Assembly: GCF_900114545.1 (NCBI RefSeq)
Contig: NZ_FOTI01000005.1
Coordinates: 21,670-85,669, forward strand
Direction of reading: 5' to 3'
Origin: Halanaerobium salsuginis
Lineage (GTDB): Bacteria > Bacillota > Halanaerobiia > Halanaerobiales > Halanaerobiaceae
DNA length: 64,000 nucleotides
The notes under the pieces are model-generated. The model was not told where the DNA came from. It saw only the letters and a list, made by a program, of their open reading frames with translations, and searched no databases. The translations under genes and the position numbers were made by a program. Positions 38,356 through 50,047 of this stretch are shown here, piece after piece. The number at the start of each line of letters is the position of its first letter. The stretch's first letter is position 1.

Positions 38356-38954
38356 TAGGTTATTTAGCTGGTGAAGTTATTTATTTAGAAGCTGGCACAG
38401 CAATTATTGAAATTAATGGGGTAGGTTATGAGGTCGAATTGGCCGGCTTTAAAACTATGCCTGTTCCTGGATCTGAAATAGAAGTCCACATTTATACATA
38501 TGTACGAGAAGATGCTTTAAAATTATTTGCTTTTCCAGAACGAGAAGCGAAAGAATTATTTGAAATTTTAATTACAGTTAATGGAATTGGTCCTAGTGCA
38601 GGTTTAAATATTTTAAATACAATGCCAGCTGAACGATTTATTGCTGCAATTATGGAAAAGAATGAGCTTGTCTTAAAAGAAATATCTGGAATTGGTCCTA
38701 AAACAGCTCAACGTTTAATTTTAGAGCTGGAAAGTAAATTAGTAGATTTTCATGCTGATCATTTTACAGCTGGCAATTCTGCTCAGCTAGAAATTACAGC
38801 ACAGGAACGTCAGGACATAATCGATGCTTTAACTGCTCTTGGCTATCAAATTACAGAAATTAATAAAGCTTTACGAGAACTTGATTTAACAGCAGAGGCA
38901 GCAGTTTCTGAAAAAATAAGACTAGTTTTAAGTTATCTTGGTAAGGAGAGATAG
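38352..38954 (+). CDS. ruvA: Holliday junction DNA helicase subunit RuvA
   Basis: RuvA binds the four-way junction and recruits RuvB. The 200-residue protein starts [13 protein letters not shown] (OB fold), has helix-hairpin-helix motifs ([26 protein letters not shown]) and a C-terminal RuvB-contact domain. ATG 38352 follows GGAGG (38340-38344) by 7 bases; the in-frame ATG at 38337 lies deeper in ruvC. Confidence 0.96.
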   Translation: MIGYLAGEVIYLEAGTAIIEINGVGYEVELAGFKTMPVPGSEIEVHIYTYVREDALKLFAFPEREAKELFEILITVNGIGPSAGLNILNTMPAERFIAAIMEKNELVLKEISGIGPKTAQRLILELESKLVDFHADHFTAGNSAQLEITAQERQDIIDALTALGYQITEINKALRELDLTAEAAVSEKIRLVLSYLGKER

Positions 38955-38956
38955 TA

Positions 38957-39958
38957 ATGGAAAATGAAAGAAGAATTGTTTCTCCTAAAAAGAAAAAGGA
39001 TGATAATGCAGTTGATCGTGGTTTAAGACCGGATAGTATTGCCGATTATATTGGGCAATCTAAATCAAAGGAGAAGTTAAAGATATTTATCCAGGCGGCC
39101 CGGGATCGCCAGGAGGCTCTCGACCATGTTTTGCTTTATGGACCTCCAGGCCTCGGTAAAACTACTCTGGCAGCTATTATTGCGAATGAGCTTAATGTTA
39201 ATATTCACCAGACTTCTGGCCCGGCGATTGAGAGACCAGGAGATTTGGCTTCTATTTTAACTAATCTTCAGCCACATGATGTTTTATTTATTGATGAAAT
39301 TCATAGATTAAATAAAATGGTAGAAGAGGTTCTTTATCCAGCTATGGAGGATTATTGTCTTGATATTATTATTGGCAAAGGTCCCAGTGCTAGATCTGTA
39401 AGACTTGACCTGGCACCTTTTACTTTAGTTGCAGCTACGACTAAAGCAGGGCGACTTAGTTCTCCTCTGCGGGATAGATTTGGAGTGATTAATCGTTTAG
39501 AGTTTTATAATCAAGCTGAGCTGCAGGAAATTGTAGTACGTTCTGCCCGGGTTTTAGATATAGAAATAATAACTCAGGGAGCATTAGAGATAGCCCGCCG
39601 TTCTAGAGGTACGCCGCGTATTGCGAATAGATTATTAAAAAGAGTAAGAGATTTTGCAGAAGTAAAAGCAGATGGTATAATTAATCAAGAAGTTGTTGAC
39701 TCAGCGTTAAAGCTCTTGGAAATTGACAAGCTTGGGCTTGACAGAATTGATCATAAGCTCTTAAAAACAATTATGCTGAAATTTTCTGGTGGACCAGTTG
39801 GTTTAAATACTCTGGCCGCTGCAATTAGTGAAGAAACAGAGACTATTGAAGATGTTTATGAACCTTATCTACTGCAGCTTGGATTTTTAGAAAGAACACC
39901 GCGAGGGCGAGTGGCTACTGCAAAAGCTTACCAGCATTTAGGAATTGAAAAAAAATAG
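38957..39958 (+). CDS. ruvB: Holliday junction branch migration ATPase RuvB
   Basis: An AAA+ motor that drives branch migration. Walker [11 protein letters not shown] at about residues 61-70, Walker [12 protein letters not shown], sensor 1 [20 protein letters not shown], and the C-terminal winged helix ending [15 protein letters not shown]. The 333-residue length is typical. AAGGAGAG precedes ATG, two bases after the ruvA stop. Confidence 0.97.
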   Translation: MENERRIVSPKKKKDDNAVDRGLRPDSIADYIGQSKSKEKLKIFIQAARDRQEALDHVLLYGPPGLGKTTLAAIIANELNVNIHQTSGPAIERPGDLASILTNLQPHDVLFIDEIHRLNKMVEEVLYPAMEDYCLDIIIGKGPSARSVRLDLAPFTLVAATTKAGRLSSPLRDRFGVINRLEFYNQAELQEIVVRSARVLDIEIITQGALEIARRSRGTPRIANRLLKRVRDFAEVKADGIINQEVVDSALKLLEIDKLGLDRIDHKLLKTIMLKFSGGPVGLNTLAAAISEETETIEDVYEPYLLQLGFLERTPRGRVATAKAYQHLGIEKK

Positions 39959-39992
39959 GATAGTAAAAGACTTATTTTGGAGGTTTAAAGTA

Positions 39993-42150
<2,158 letters not shown>

Positions 42151-42188
42151 AAAGCAAGCTTTGTTTTCAAAATAATATTGTTAATTTA

Positions 42189-42215
42189 GCAGGAAAATTA
42201 ACTTAATTGTTGAAT
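42189..42215 (+). promoter_or_regulatory. Sigma-H-type promoter upstream of yajC
   Basis: GCAGGAAAA, 11 bases, GTTGAAT; an exact fit to the sigma-H consensus and to the other three sites in spacing. yajC begins 42 bases downstream. Confidence 0.7.
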
Positions 42216-42256
42216 TAATTTTAGGAGAGAAAAAAATTAAAATAGGAGGATCATTA

Positions 42257-42583
42257 ATGGAATATTTATATGCAATTTTACCATGGGTACTGATTTTTGG
42301 TATTTTCTGGTTCTTTTTAATCAGACCTCAACAAAAACAAAAAAAAGAACATCAGAACATGTTGGATAACTTGGTTATAGGTGATAAAATCATTACAATA
42401 GGAGGAATTAAAGGTAAAATAATTAAAATTAATGATAATAATATTAGAGTAAGAGTTTCTTCTAATGTTGATATTGATTTTATAAAAAATGCAATTTCCC
42501 GGGTGACTGAAAAAAATGAGAGTAATCATAAAAATTTAACTGCAGAGAATGATGCTGAACAGAGTGAGCAGGATAAAGAATAA
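42257..42583 (+). CDS. yajC: Sec translocase accessory subunit YajC
   Basis: A 108-residue single-pass membrane protein: one helix at about residues 5-22, then FLIRPQQKQKKEHQNM, VGDKIITIGGIKGKI, an acidic tail. YajC associates with SecD-SecF. GGAGGA precedes ATG 42257. Downstream genes lepB, secD and secF follow within 35 bases of each other, indicating an export operon. Confidence 0.95.
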   Translation: MEYLYAILPWVLIFGIFWFFLIRPQQKQKKEHQNMLDNLVIGDKIITIGGIKGKIIKINDNNIRVRVSSNVDIDFIKNAISRVTEKNESNHKNLTAENDAEQSEQDKE

Positions 42584-42618
42584 AAGCTGATCCTGAGCAG
42601 GAACTGGAGGAAATTAAT

Positions 42619-43164
42619 TTGAAAAACGCAATCAAAGAATTTTTGCAATCTTTAGTAATAGCTGGTATATTAGCTTTCTTCATTATCACTTTTGTGGCAC
42701 AATCTTTTGTGGTTGATGGTAGGTCAATGAATAACACTCTTCATGATGGGGAACGGTTATTTGTTAATAAGTTTATTTATCGTTTTCATCCTCCCGAAAG
42801 AGGGGATATAATAGTTTTTACACCCAAAAGTGCACCTGATCAAAAATACATAAAAAGGGTGATTGGTACTCCAGGTGATACAGTATATATCAAAGATGGG
42901 AGTACTTATGTTAATGGAGAAGCTCTCCAGGAAGACTATTTGCCAGAGGAAATGATAGGTGATTTTGGCCCCTATCAGGTGCCAGAGGATCATCTTTTTG
43001 TGATGGGAGATAATAGAAATCATAGTGCAGATAGCCGATTTGAAAATATTGTTGGGTTTGTTAATTATGATGCTATTTCCGGTAAAGCTTTCTGGGTTTA
43101 CTGGCCATTAAATAGAATGCGAATAATTGATCATCAGGACTATGATTTGTCATTTGAAAATTAA
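42619..43164 (+). CDS. lepB: Signal peptidase I
   Basis: LepB removes signal peptides on the outer side of the membrane. The 181-residue protein has one membrane helix (about 8-30), the catalytic serine S36 in GRSMNNTL, the general-base lysine K79 in YIKRVIG and the box GDNRNHSADSRF. Start TTG 42619 with GGAGG (42606-42610). It lies between yajC and secD, unlike the contiguous yajC-secD-secF order usual elsewhere. Confidence 0.95.
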   Translation: MKNAIKEFLQSLVIAGILAFFIITFVAQSFVVDGRSMNNTLHDGERLFVNKFIYRFHPPERGDIIVFTPKSAPDQKYIKRVIGTPGDTVYIKDGSTYVNGEALQEDYLPEEMIGDFGPYQVPEDHLFVMGDNRNHSADSRFENIVGFVNYDAISGKAFWVYWPLNRMRIIDHQDYDLSFEN

Positions 43165-43194
43165 TTTGTTTATTGTTAGGAGGACGTTTATTTA

Positions 43195-44403
43195 ATGAGA
43201 TACAAACAAAAAAGAAGAATTAAATTTTTAATTATTATAGTTATTATTGCTTTTGCTGCTTTTCTATATTATCAACATGGAATAAATTTAGGACTTGACC
43301 TTCAGGGAGGAGCTCATATTGTTTTACAGGCCCAACCAACTGAAGATCGTCAAATTAATGATGAAACTATGCAAGGAATCTTAAGTGTAATTGAGAGGCG
43401 GGTTAATCAACTTGGGTTAAGTGAACCATTAATTCAGCGTGAAGGTGATGATCGGATAATTGTTGAACTTCCATCAGTAGATAGTCCGAATGAAGCGATT
43501 CAAACAATTGGTCGAACAGCTATGTTAACTTTCAGGAATTCAAGTGGTGATATTCTGATGACTGGTGATGCAATTAAAGATGCCAGAGCTGCTCATGACC
43601 AGTATGGTCGAGCTGTTATTTCTTTTACTTTAACTGATAAAGGTAGTTCAGAATTTGCTGATATCACAAGGAGATATATTGGTAAGAGAATTGGTATTTA
43701 TCTTGATGAAGAACAACTAACTAACCCAACTGTACAGGCAGTTATTGAGAAGAAAGGTCAAATTACTGGTTATGATAGTATCGATGCAGCAGAAAAAGAT
43801 GCTGTTTTAATTCGAGAAGGTGCTTTACCTGTTCCAGTTCAAGTTATTGAAACTAGAACTGTTGGCCCTACTTTAGGTAAAATATCAATCGATAAAAGTA
43901 TTACTGCTGGTCTTTTGGGATTACTTTTAGTTGCTATCTATATGGTTTTTTATTATCGTTTTCCAGGTATTTTAGCAGCTGTTATACTTGCTATTTATGG
44001 ATTGTTACTTCTGGGTACTATGGCTGGTCTGCAGGCTACTTTAACTTTGCCTGGTATTGCAGGACTTATTCTATCAATAGGTATGGCTGTTGATGCTAAT
44101 ATCATTATTTTTGAAAGAATTAAGGATGAGCTGAGAAGTGGTAAAACACTGAGAGCTTCTATTGATGCTGGTTTCAAAAGAGCCTATACAACTATAATTG
44201 ATTCTAATGTTACTACCATTATTACCGCTCTAATCCTGGCATATTTTACAAGTGGAACAGTAAGAGGTTTTGCTGTAACACTTGGAGTAGGTATCATTGT
44301 TAGTATGTTTACTGCTTTCTTTGTTACTAGAAATATTATAGATATCTTTGCAGGTAGTAAACTATTACAAGAAAATAAAGCCTTTGGGATTAGAAGGGGG
44401 TAA
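43195..44403 (+). CDS. secD: Protein translocase subunit SecD
   Basis: SecD couples the proton motive force to late steps of export. The 402-residue protein has a first helix (about 8-25), the motif GLDLQGGAHIVLQ, a periplasmic loop (P1), then helices with the conserved VDANIIIFERIKDELRSG and a C-terminal RND-type membrane block. The short length is the Gram-positive form. GGAGGACG precedes ATG. secF follows after 4 bases. Confidence 0.96.
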   Translation: MRYKQKRRIKFLIIIVIIAFAAFLYYQHGINLGLDLQGGAHIVLQAQPTEDRQINDETMQGILSVIERRVNQLGLSEPLIQREGDDRIIVELPSVDSPNEAIQTIGRTAMLTFRNSSGDILMTGDAIKDARAAHDQYGRAVISFTLTDKGSSEFADITRRYIGKRIGIYLDEEQLTNPTVQAVIEKKGQITGYDSIDAAEKDAVLIREGALPVPVQVIETRTVGPTLGKISIDKSITAGLLGLLLVAIYMVFYYRFPGILAAVILAIYGLLLLGTMAGLQATLTLPGIAGLILSIGMAVDANIIIFERIKDELRSGKTLRASIDAGFKRAYTTIIDSNVTTIITALILAYFTSGTVRGFAVTLGVGIIVSMFTAFFVTRNIIDIFAGSKLLQENKAFGIRRG

Positions 44404-44407
44404 TAAA

Positions 44408-45271
44408 GTGGATATTTTAGGCAAAAGAAAAATATGGTATTCAGTTTCTGGAACTATTATCATAATTGGATTAATATTTTTATTCATTAATGGTTTAAAT
44501 TTTGGTATTGACTTTAATGGTGGAACTCTAATGGAATTCAAATTTGATCAAAGTATTACAGCTGAACAAATTAGAAATGTTTTAGCTGATCTCAAAATTG
44601 CTGAAGATGCAAAAATACAGCATTCAGAAACCTCCGGAGCTAATGGTGTTTTAATTAGAGCTCAGTCGCTTTCTTCGGATGATATTATCAAAATAGATGA
44701 TGCTATTTCAGCAGCTTATCCTTCAGCTGATATGCTGAGAACAGAAATGGTTGGACCTACTATTGGTAAGGAATTAAGATTGCATGCTTTATTAGCTTTA
44801 TTAGTTGCTTCAATTGCAATTGTAATCTATATTAGTTTTAGGTTTGAATTTAGATTTGCTGCTGTAGCAATTATAACACTTTTACATGATATCTTTATTA
44901 CTCTAGGGTTATTTGCTATTTTGGGCAAAGAAGTTAATACTCCTTTTGTAGCTGCTTTGCTTACTATAGTTGGTTACTCTATCAATGATACAATAGTTAT
45001 TTTTGATAGGATTAGAGAGAATATGAAATTAATGCATAGAGAGCCCTTTATTAAACAGGCCAACACTGCAGTAATAGAGACATTACCTCGTTCTATCAAT
45101 ACATCAGCAACAACTTTAATTACTATTCTGGCGATTTACTTTTTTGGCGGTGCTTCAATCCAGACCTTTATGTTAGCATTATTTATTGGTATGTTTGCCG
45201 GTACTTATTCGTCAATTTTTATTGCCAGTCCTCTTTTAGTTACCTGGGAAAACAGGTTACAAAAGAATTAA
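44408..45271 (+). CDS. secF: Protein translocase subunit SecF
   Basis: SecF pairs with SecD. The 287-residue protein has FGIDFNGGTLMEFKF, the conserved SINDTIVIFDRIREN and six predicted helices. Start GTG 44408 behind AAGGGGGT, right after the secD stop; the longer in-frame start at 44348 lies inside secD and has no ribosome-binding site. Confidence 0.95.
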   Translation: MDILGKRKIWYSVSGTIIIIGLIFLFINGLNFGIDFNGGTLMEFKFDQSITAEQIRNVLADLKIAEDAKIQHSETSGANGVLIRAQSLSSDDIIKIDDAISAAYPSADMLRTEMVGPTIGKELRLHALLALLVASIAIVIYISFRFEFRFAAVAIITLLHDIFITLGLFAILGKEVNTPFVAALLTIVGYSINDTIVIFDRIRENMKLMHREPFIKQANTAVIETLPRSINTSATTLITILAIYFFGGASIQTFMLALFIGMFAGTYSSIFIASPLLVTWENRLQKN

Positions 45272-45292
45272 GTTTAAATTCTGGAATTATAC

Positions 45293-45330
45293 AGCCTCTC
45301 CCTATTTTTTAGTAGTGGAGAGGCTTCTAA
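45293..45330 (+). terminator. Possible terminator after secF
   Basis: A 9-bp perfect stem (45293-45301 with 45317-45325) and 15-base loop, then only a short T-rich tail (TTCTAACTTT). It is weaker than the others in the window. Confidence 0.5.
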
Positions 45331-45351
45331 CTTTAAAAAGGTTGTGATTAA

Positions 45352-47019
45352 ATGGATTTTAATTTACCCAAACATTATCGACACTTTCAGCGGTATAGTG
45401 AAATTGCACAGATTTTTGTTAAAAATGGGCTTGGATTTATAATCTCACAACTTGATCTTAATCGTTATTTACCATTTAGTAAACGACTCAGTTCAACTGA
45501 AGAACCTCCCAGTGGCAAAAGGCTTGCAGTTAGGGTAAGACAGGTCCTGCAGGAATTAGGGCCTGCATATATTAAATTAGGCCAACTTTTAAGTACCAGG
45601 GCTGATCTTTTTCCACCTATCTTTATTTATGAAATGCGAAAATTACAGGATAAAGTTCCAGCTGAAAACTTTGAATTAGTTGAAGAATTTGTAAAAAAAG
45701 AATTAGGTAGTAAATATGGAACTGAAATTATTTCGATTGAATCTGAAGCTGTTGCGGCTGCTTCAATTGCTGAGACTCATCGTGTGGTTTTAAAAAACAA
45801 CAAAACAGCTATTATGAAGGTGAAACGGCCAGGGATAGATAAAAAAATAGGTATTGATTTAGAAATTATGGAAAGTCTGGCTCATTTAGCTGAAGAGAGA
45901 AAACTTTTTAGTTCTTTAATTAGGCCGGTAGAAATAATTAGAGAATTTAAACGAACAATTAAAGATGAGCTTAATTTTAAAGGTGAGATGGCTAATATAA
46001 TTCGTTTTCGCAGTGATTTTGCAGATAATCCTTATATTACTGCTCCATATGTTTATGCCAATTTATCAACGGTTAATTTATTGGTAATGGAAGAGATCAA
46101 AGGAACTAAACTAAATGAAGTTGGCCCTGATCATCCCCACAACAAGTTTATTGCAGAATTAGGTGCAAAAACATTAATGCGTCAAGTCTTAATTAATGGG
46201 TTTTTCCATGCAGATCCTCATCCGGGCAATATCTTTATTACAGGAGAGAAAAATATAACTTATGTTGATTTTGGTATGGTTGGACGAATAACTGAAGAAG
46301 ATAGAGATTTAATGGCATTATTATTTTATGCATTATTAAATAAAAAATTAAATATGCTGATGGATATTATTCTTATTTTAGGTGATAAACCCGATCAGTT
46401 TAATCGGAGACGTTTCCGGCTTGATATTGAAAAATTACTTGATCGTTATTATGGCAGTGATTTATCAGAATTAGAAATTAAAGCTATTTTTGAAGATTTA
46501 CAGTATTTTATTTATGAACATCAAATCAGGATGCCCCAGGACTTTTTTTTGCTTTTTAGAGCAATTGCAGTTAGCGAGGGAGTTGGACGTGATCTTGACC
46601 CAGACTTTAATGTAATTGAAGTTGGTCAGAAATTTATTTCTGAAATAATTAAAGATCGTGTTCAGGCAGAGAAAATACTTGATCGTTTAGGTTCTGAGAT
46701 CTGGAAATTAGGCCGCAAAAAATATGAAATTAATAGCAAGCTTAAAGCTATTCTTGACAAAGTAGTTAAAGATGAACTGGCGATCAATTTTAAACACACT
46801 AATCTTGATAATCTTATCTATCGACTCGATGTAGTTTCTAATCGATTGGCAATAAGTTTAATCATATCTTCTTTAATTATTGGATCAACCCTTTTGATTC
46901 AAACAAATATGGAGCCGCGAGTTTTTAATATTCCGTTATTGGGTTTGATTGGTTATACGATTGCAGGTGTTTTAGGATTATTACTTGTTATTTCAATTTT
47001 ACGTTCAGGTAAATACTAA
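45352..47019 (+). CDS. AarF/UbiB-family protein kinase-like protein
   Basis: The 555-residue protein belongs to the ABC1/ADCK/UbiB family: ELGPAYIKLGQLLSTRADLFP near residues 65-85, AAASIAETHRVVLKNNKTAIMKVKRPG, FHADPHPGNIFI (catalytic loop) and DFGMVG (metal-binding). Two C-terminal membrane helices (about 500-550) follow. UbiB aids ubiquinone synthesis in aerobes; an anaerobe of this type probably lacks ubiquinone, so the substrate is open. Ribosome-binding site weak (AAGGTTG). Confidence 0.88.
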   Translation: MDFNLPKHYRHFQRYSEIAQIFVKNGLGFIISQLDLNRYLPFSKRLSSTEEPPSGKRLAVRVRQVLQELGPAYIKLGQLLSTRADLFPPIFIYEMRKLQDKVPAENFELVEEFVKKELGSKYGTEIISIESEAVAAASIAETHRVVLKNNKTAIMKVKRPGIDKKIGIDLEIMESLAHLAEERKLFSSLIRPVEIIREFKRTIKDELNFKGEMANIIRFRSDFADNPYITAPYVYANLSTVNLLVMEEIKGTKLNEVGPDHPHNKFIAELGAKTLMRQVLINGFFHADPHPGNIFITGEKNITYVDFGMVGRITEEDRDLMALLFYALLNKKLNMLMDIILILGDKPDQFNRRRFRLDIEKLLDRYYGSDLSELEIKAIFEDLQYFIYEHQIRMPQDFFLLFRAIAVSEGVGRDLDPDFNVIEVGQKFISEIIKDRVQAEKILDRLGSEIWKLGRKKYEINSKLKAILDKVVKDELAINFKHTNLDNLIYRLDVVSNRLAISLIISSLIIGSTLLIQTNMEPRVFNIPLLGLIGYTIAGVLGLLLVISILRSGKY

Positions 47020-47064
47020 GTACTCAACTGATTAAAAATATTATAGTTATATTGGTGATAATTT

Positions 47065-49503
47065 ATGCAAAAAATTTGGCAGCTTAATGCTTATTCGAAT
47101 ACTTTTAATGATAAAGCTGAGCTTTTAACTTCTATTTTAACTAAAAGAGGTCTAGAAACAGAACAAGAACAAAATCTATTTTTAAATCCCAAGTTAGAAA
47201 ACTTGAGTGATCCTTTTTTATTACCAGGAATGGCGACAGCAGTTGAAAGAATCAAAAATGCTATTCAGAATAATGAAAAAATATTACTTTATGGTGATTA
47301 TGATGTTGATGGGATAAGTTCAACAGCAGTACTCTATCATTTTATGAAAAATAAATATCAAATCGAAGTAGAATATTTTTTACCGGATAGAATTGAAGAT
47401 GGCTATGGATTAAATTCAGCTGCTCTTGAAAGAATAGCAGAAAAAGGAATTGACCTGGTAATTACTGTTGACTGTGGAATTACAGCTTTTAAAGAAGCTG
47501 AACGGGCAGTTGAACTGGGGCTTGACTTGATTATAACTGATCACCATACTCCTGGCCCGAACTTGCCAGCTGCTTTGGCTGTTATTAATCATCATCTTGT
47601 TGAAATAGAAGATTACTTTGCTGCTGAAATAGCTGGAGTAGGAACTGCTTTTAAACTGGCTCAGGCACTTAATGATAATAAAATAGATAATTACTTACTG
47701 GAATTATTGCCTCTGGTTGCTCTGGGGACAATTGCTGATCTTGTACCACTCCGTTATGAAAATAGAGTTCTAGTAAAAAATGGATTGAACAGAATTGCTG
47801 CCAGTAAAAATATTGGTTTGCAGTGTTTAATTGCTGCTGCTGGAAAAAAAGCAGATTCTCTATCAGCAGGACAAATTGCTTTTCAAATTGCGCCACCTTT
47901 AAATGCGGCAGGACGAATTAATACTCCTCGACAGGCTTTAGAGCTTCTTTTGACAACTGATCCTGTTGAAGCAGAAGCTTTAGCTGATGAGTTAATTATG
48001 TTAAATAAAGAGAGGCAGGCTGCTGAAGAGGTTATCTTTCAACAGGCAGAATCAAAATTGGCTAAAATAGATATACAAAATAGTAAATCTATAATTTTGG
48101 GAGACTCGCGTTGGCATTCAGGTATTATTGGTATTGTAGCTTCCCGCTTATTAGAAAAATACAATTTGCCTGTTATTTTGGCTGCTTTTGACAAAGAACG
48201 AGGTTTAGCTAAAGCTTCTTGTCGCAGTATTCCAGCTTTAAATATTCATCAGGCATTAGAGCACTGTCAGTCTGAATTAGTTAATTTTGGTGGACATAAG
48301 GCAGCCGCTGGTTTAACAATTACCATAGAAAAGATGCCTATTTTTAAAGAAAAATTTAATCAATATTTGAGTCAAACTTTAACTGAAGAAGACTATTTAG
48401 CAATAACAAGAGCAGATCTTAACCTAAAACCTGATTTTTTAACCAAAGATGTAATTAATGAGTTAGAAAAATTACAGCCTTTTGGTATTGCTAATCCAGC
48501 TCCGCGGTTTTTATTTAAAGATTTAACAGTAAAAAAAGCGTATCAAATTGGGAAAGAGAAAAAGCATCTTAAATTTTATACTGACTCTGGTTTAGAAGCA
48601 ATTGCATTTAATTTTAAAAATAAGGCAGCTTTGATTAGAGAACAAGTAGTTGATTTAGTCGCCCAGCCTGAAATTAACAGCTGGCAGGGTAAAGAAAATA
48701 TTCAGTTAAAAATAAATGATCTCAAGCTGACAAAGTTTAGTGAAGTTCCGCTTTTATTTAGCAGATCTAATTATAAATTTTATGATTTAAGAAACCATGA
48801 AAACAGAAAAAAATTGCTTATTAGTTTATTAGATTCAGCTGTATTTAAACAAGCAGCAGTCTATATTAATCAGAAAACTAAAGTTGAAAAATTAAATTCT
48901 TTCTATCCTGATCATTATTTTTTTAGCAACCCTACTTTGAAAAAAACTAATTCTGATTTAACTTTTTCTCATTTAATAATTTATTCATTACCTTTTTCAG
49001 TTAAGCAGTTAATTGAAATCATTAAATTGTATACCGAGCATAAATTATCAAAAGAGATTAAAATAATTTTTATGAATTCTACCGCTGAAATAAGTTTTAA
49101 TAAAAAGATAATTAGACACAGTTTTCCTGCTCAAAAAGAAATTTATCAGCTTTTAATTTTGCTAAATCAATTATTACAATCAGCAGGAAATAAAGTTGTT
49201 AATAAAAGTGAGTTTTATAATCATTATTTAGCTGCAGATTTAATCAATCGGAAAAGCAGTAGATTTTTTAAGATAAGTTTAGAAATTTTGGCAGAAAACA
49301 AGCTGATTAATCTATCTGAACAGCAGATTAAATTAGTCACAGAGCTAAAAAAGGAATTGGACTTTGAGCGAGTAATACGATATAATAAATTATCCAGGCG
49401 AATGGAAAAGTTTCTACATTTAGAGGAATTAATTTTCCAGACAAATCTATTTGATCTGGCTGAGTTTGTATCTAATTTTAAGGAGGATAAAAATGAATCT
49501 TAG
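47065..49503 (+). CDS. recJ: Single-stranded-DNA-specific exonuclease RecJ
   Basis: A 5'-3' ssDNA exonuclease of the DHH family. Motifs: YGDYDVDGISSTA (I), TVDCGIT (II), ITDHHTPG (DHH) and GGHKAAAGLTI (DHHA1). At 812 residues it is longer than the Escherichia coli type, with an additional C-terminal region (about 560-812) that is AT-rich, lysine-rich and poorly conserved, as in other Firmicute RecJ. GGTGA lies upstream of ATG. Overlaps apt by 11 bases. Confidence 0.94.
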   Translation: MQKIWQLNAYSNTFNDKAELLTSILTKRGLETEQEQNLFLNPKLENLSDPFLLPGMATAVERIKNAIQNNEKILLYGDYDVDGISSTAVLYHFMKNKYQIEVEYFLPDRIEDGYGLNSAALERIAEKGIDLVITVDCGITAFKEAERAVELGLDLIITDHHTPGPNLPAALAVINHHLVEIEDYFAAEIAGVGTAFKLAQALNDNKIDNYLLELLPLVALGTIADLVPLRYENRVLVKNGLNRIAASKNIGLQCLIAAAGKKADSLSAGQIAFQIAPPLNAAGRINTPRQALELLLTTDPVEAEALADELIMLNKERQAAEEVIFQQAESKLAKIDIQNSKSIILGDSRWHSGIIGIVASRLLEKYNLPVILAAFDKERGLAKASCRSIPALNIHQALEHCQSELVNFGGHKAAAGLTITIEKMPIFKEKFNQYLSQTLTEEDYLAITRADLNLKPDFLTKDVINELEKLQPFGIANPAPRFLFKDLTVKKAYQIGKEKKHLKFYTDSGLEAIAFNFKNKAALIREQVVDLVAQPEINSWQGKENIQLKINDLKLTKFSEVPLLFSRSNYKFYDLRNHENRKKLLISLLDSAVFKQAAVYINQKTKVEKLNSFYPDHYFFSNPTLKKTNSDLTFSHLIIYSLPFSVKQLIEIIKLYTEHKLSKEIKIIFMNSTAEISFNKKIIRHSFPAQKEIYQLLILLNQLLQSAGNKVVNKSEFYNHYLAADLINRKSSRFFKISLEILAENKLINLSEQQIKLVTELKKELDFERVIRYNKLSRRMEKFLHLEELIFQTNLFDLAEFVSNFKEDKNES

Positions 49504-50005
49504 TGAGAAAATAAGAAACATTCCTGACTTTCCTAAAGAAGGAATTTTATTTAAGGATATTACTCCCTTATTAAAGGATAGTAAAGCTTTAAAAGAAGCA
49601 ATTGTTAAACTGGCTGATTTATTCAGAGATTATGAGATTGATTATGTAGTTGGAATTGAAGCCAGAGGTTTTTTAGTTGGAACCCCATTAGCTATTGAGT
49701 TAGATAAAGGATTTATTCCAATTAGGAAACCTGGTAAACTTCCCTATGATGTATTAAAGATATCTTATGAATTAGAGTATGGAAAAAATGAAATTGAAAT
49801 ACATAGAGACGCAATTCAGCCGGGAGATAAAGTTTTGCTTGTTGATGATCTGCTGGCTACTGGTGGAACTACCCTGGCAGCTACTAAAATGATTAATGAG
49901 CTGGGCGGAGAAGTAGTTGGTTGTGCTTTTCTCTTAGAGTTAGCTGAGCTGTCGGGAAGAGAGATTCTAAAAGATTATGAAGTTAAATCGTTATTAATCG
50001 AGTAG
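49493..50005 (+). CDS. apt: Adenine phosphoribosyltransferase
   Basis: Apt salvages adenine to AMP. The 170-residue protein starts MNLSEKIRNIPDFPKEGILF and has EARGFLVG and the PRPP loop VLLVDDLLATGGTT. Start ATG 49493 with AAGGAGG 7 bases upstream; a longer in-frame start at 49451 lies inside recJ. It sits between recJ and rel, as in Bacillus. Confidence 0.96.
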   Translation: MNLSEKIRNIPDFPKEGILFKDITPLLKDSKALKEAIVKLADLFRDYEIDYVVGIEARGFLVGTPLAIELDKGFIPIRKPGKLPYDVLKISYELEYGKNEIEIHRDAIQPGDKVLLVDDLLATGGTTLAATKMINELGGEVVGCAFLLELAELSGREILKDYEVKSLLIE

Positions 50006-50047
50006 AGTTAATCAAGCAGGACAAGATTGACTAAAGGAGTAGTCGAG

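Noticed and set aside
42590..42601. Small dyad TCCTGAGCAGGA between yajC and lepB
   Set aside because: Only 5 bp per arm, next to the lepB ribosome-binding site; too short to call a terminator or operator.
50020..50046. Fifth sigma-H-like site before rel (GCAGGACAA)
   Set aside because: The -35 half matches, but at 11-12 bases there is no GAAT.
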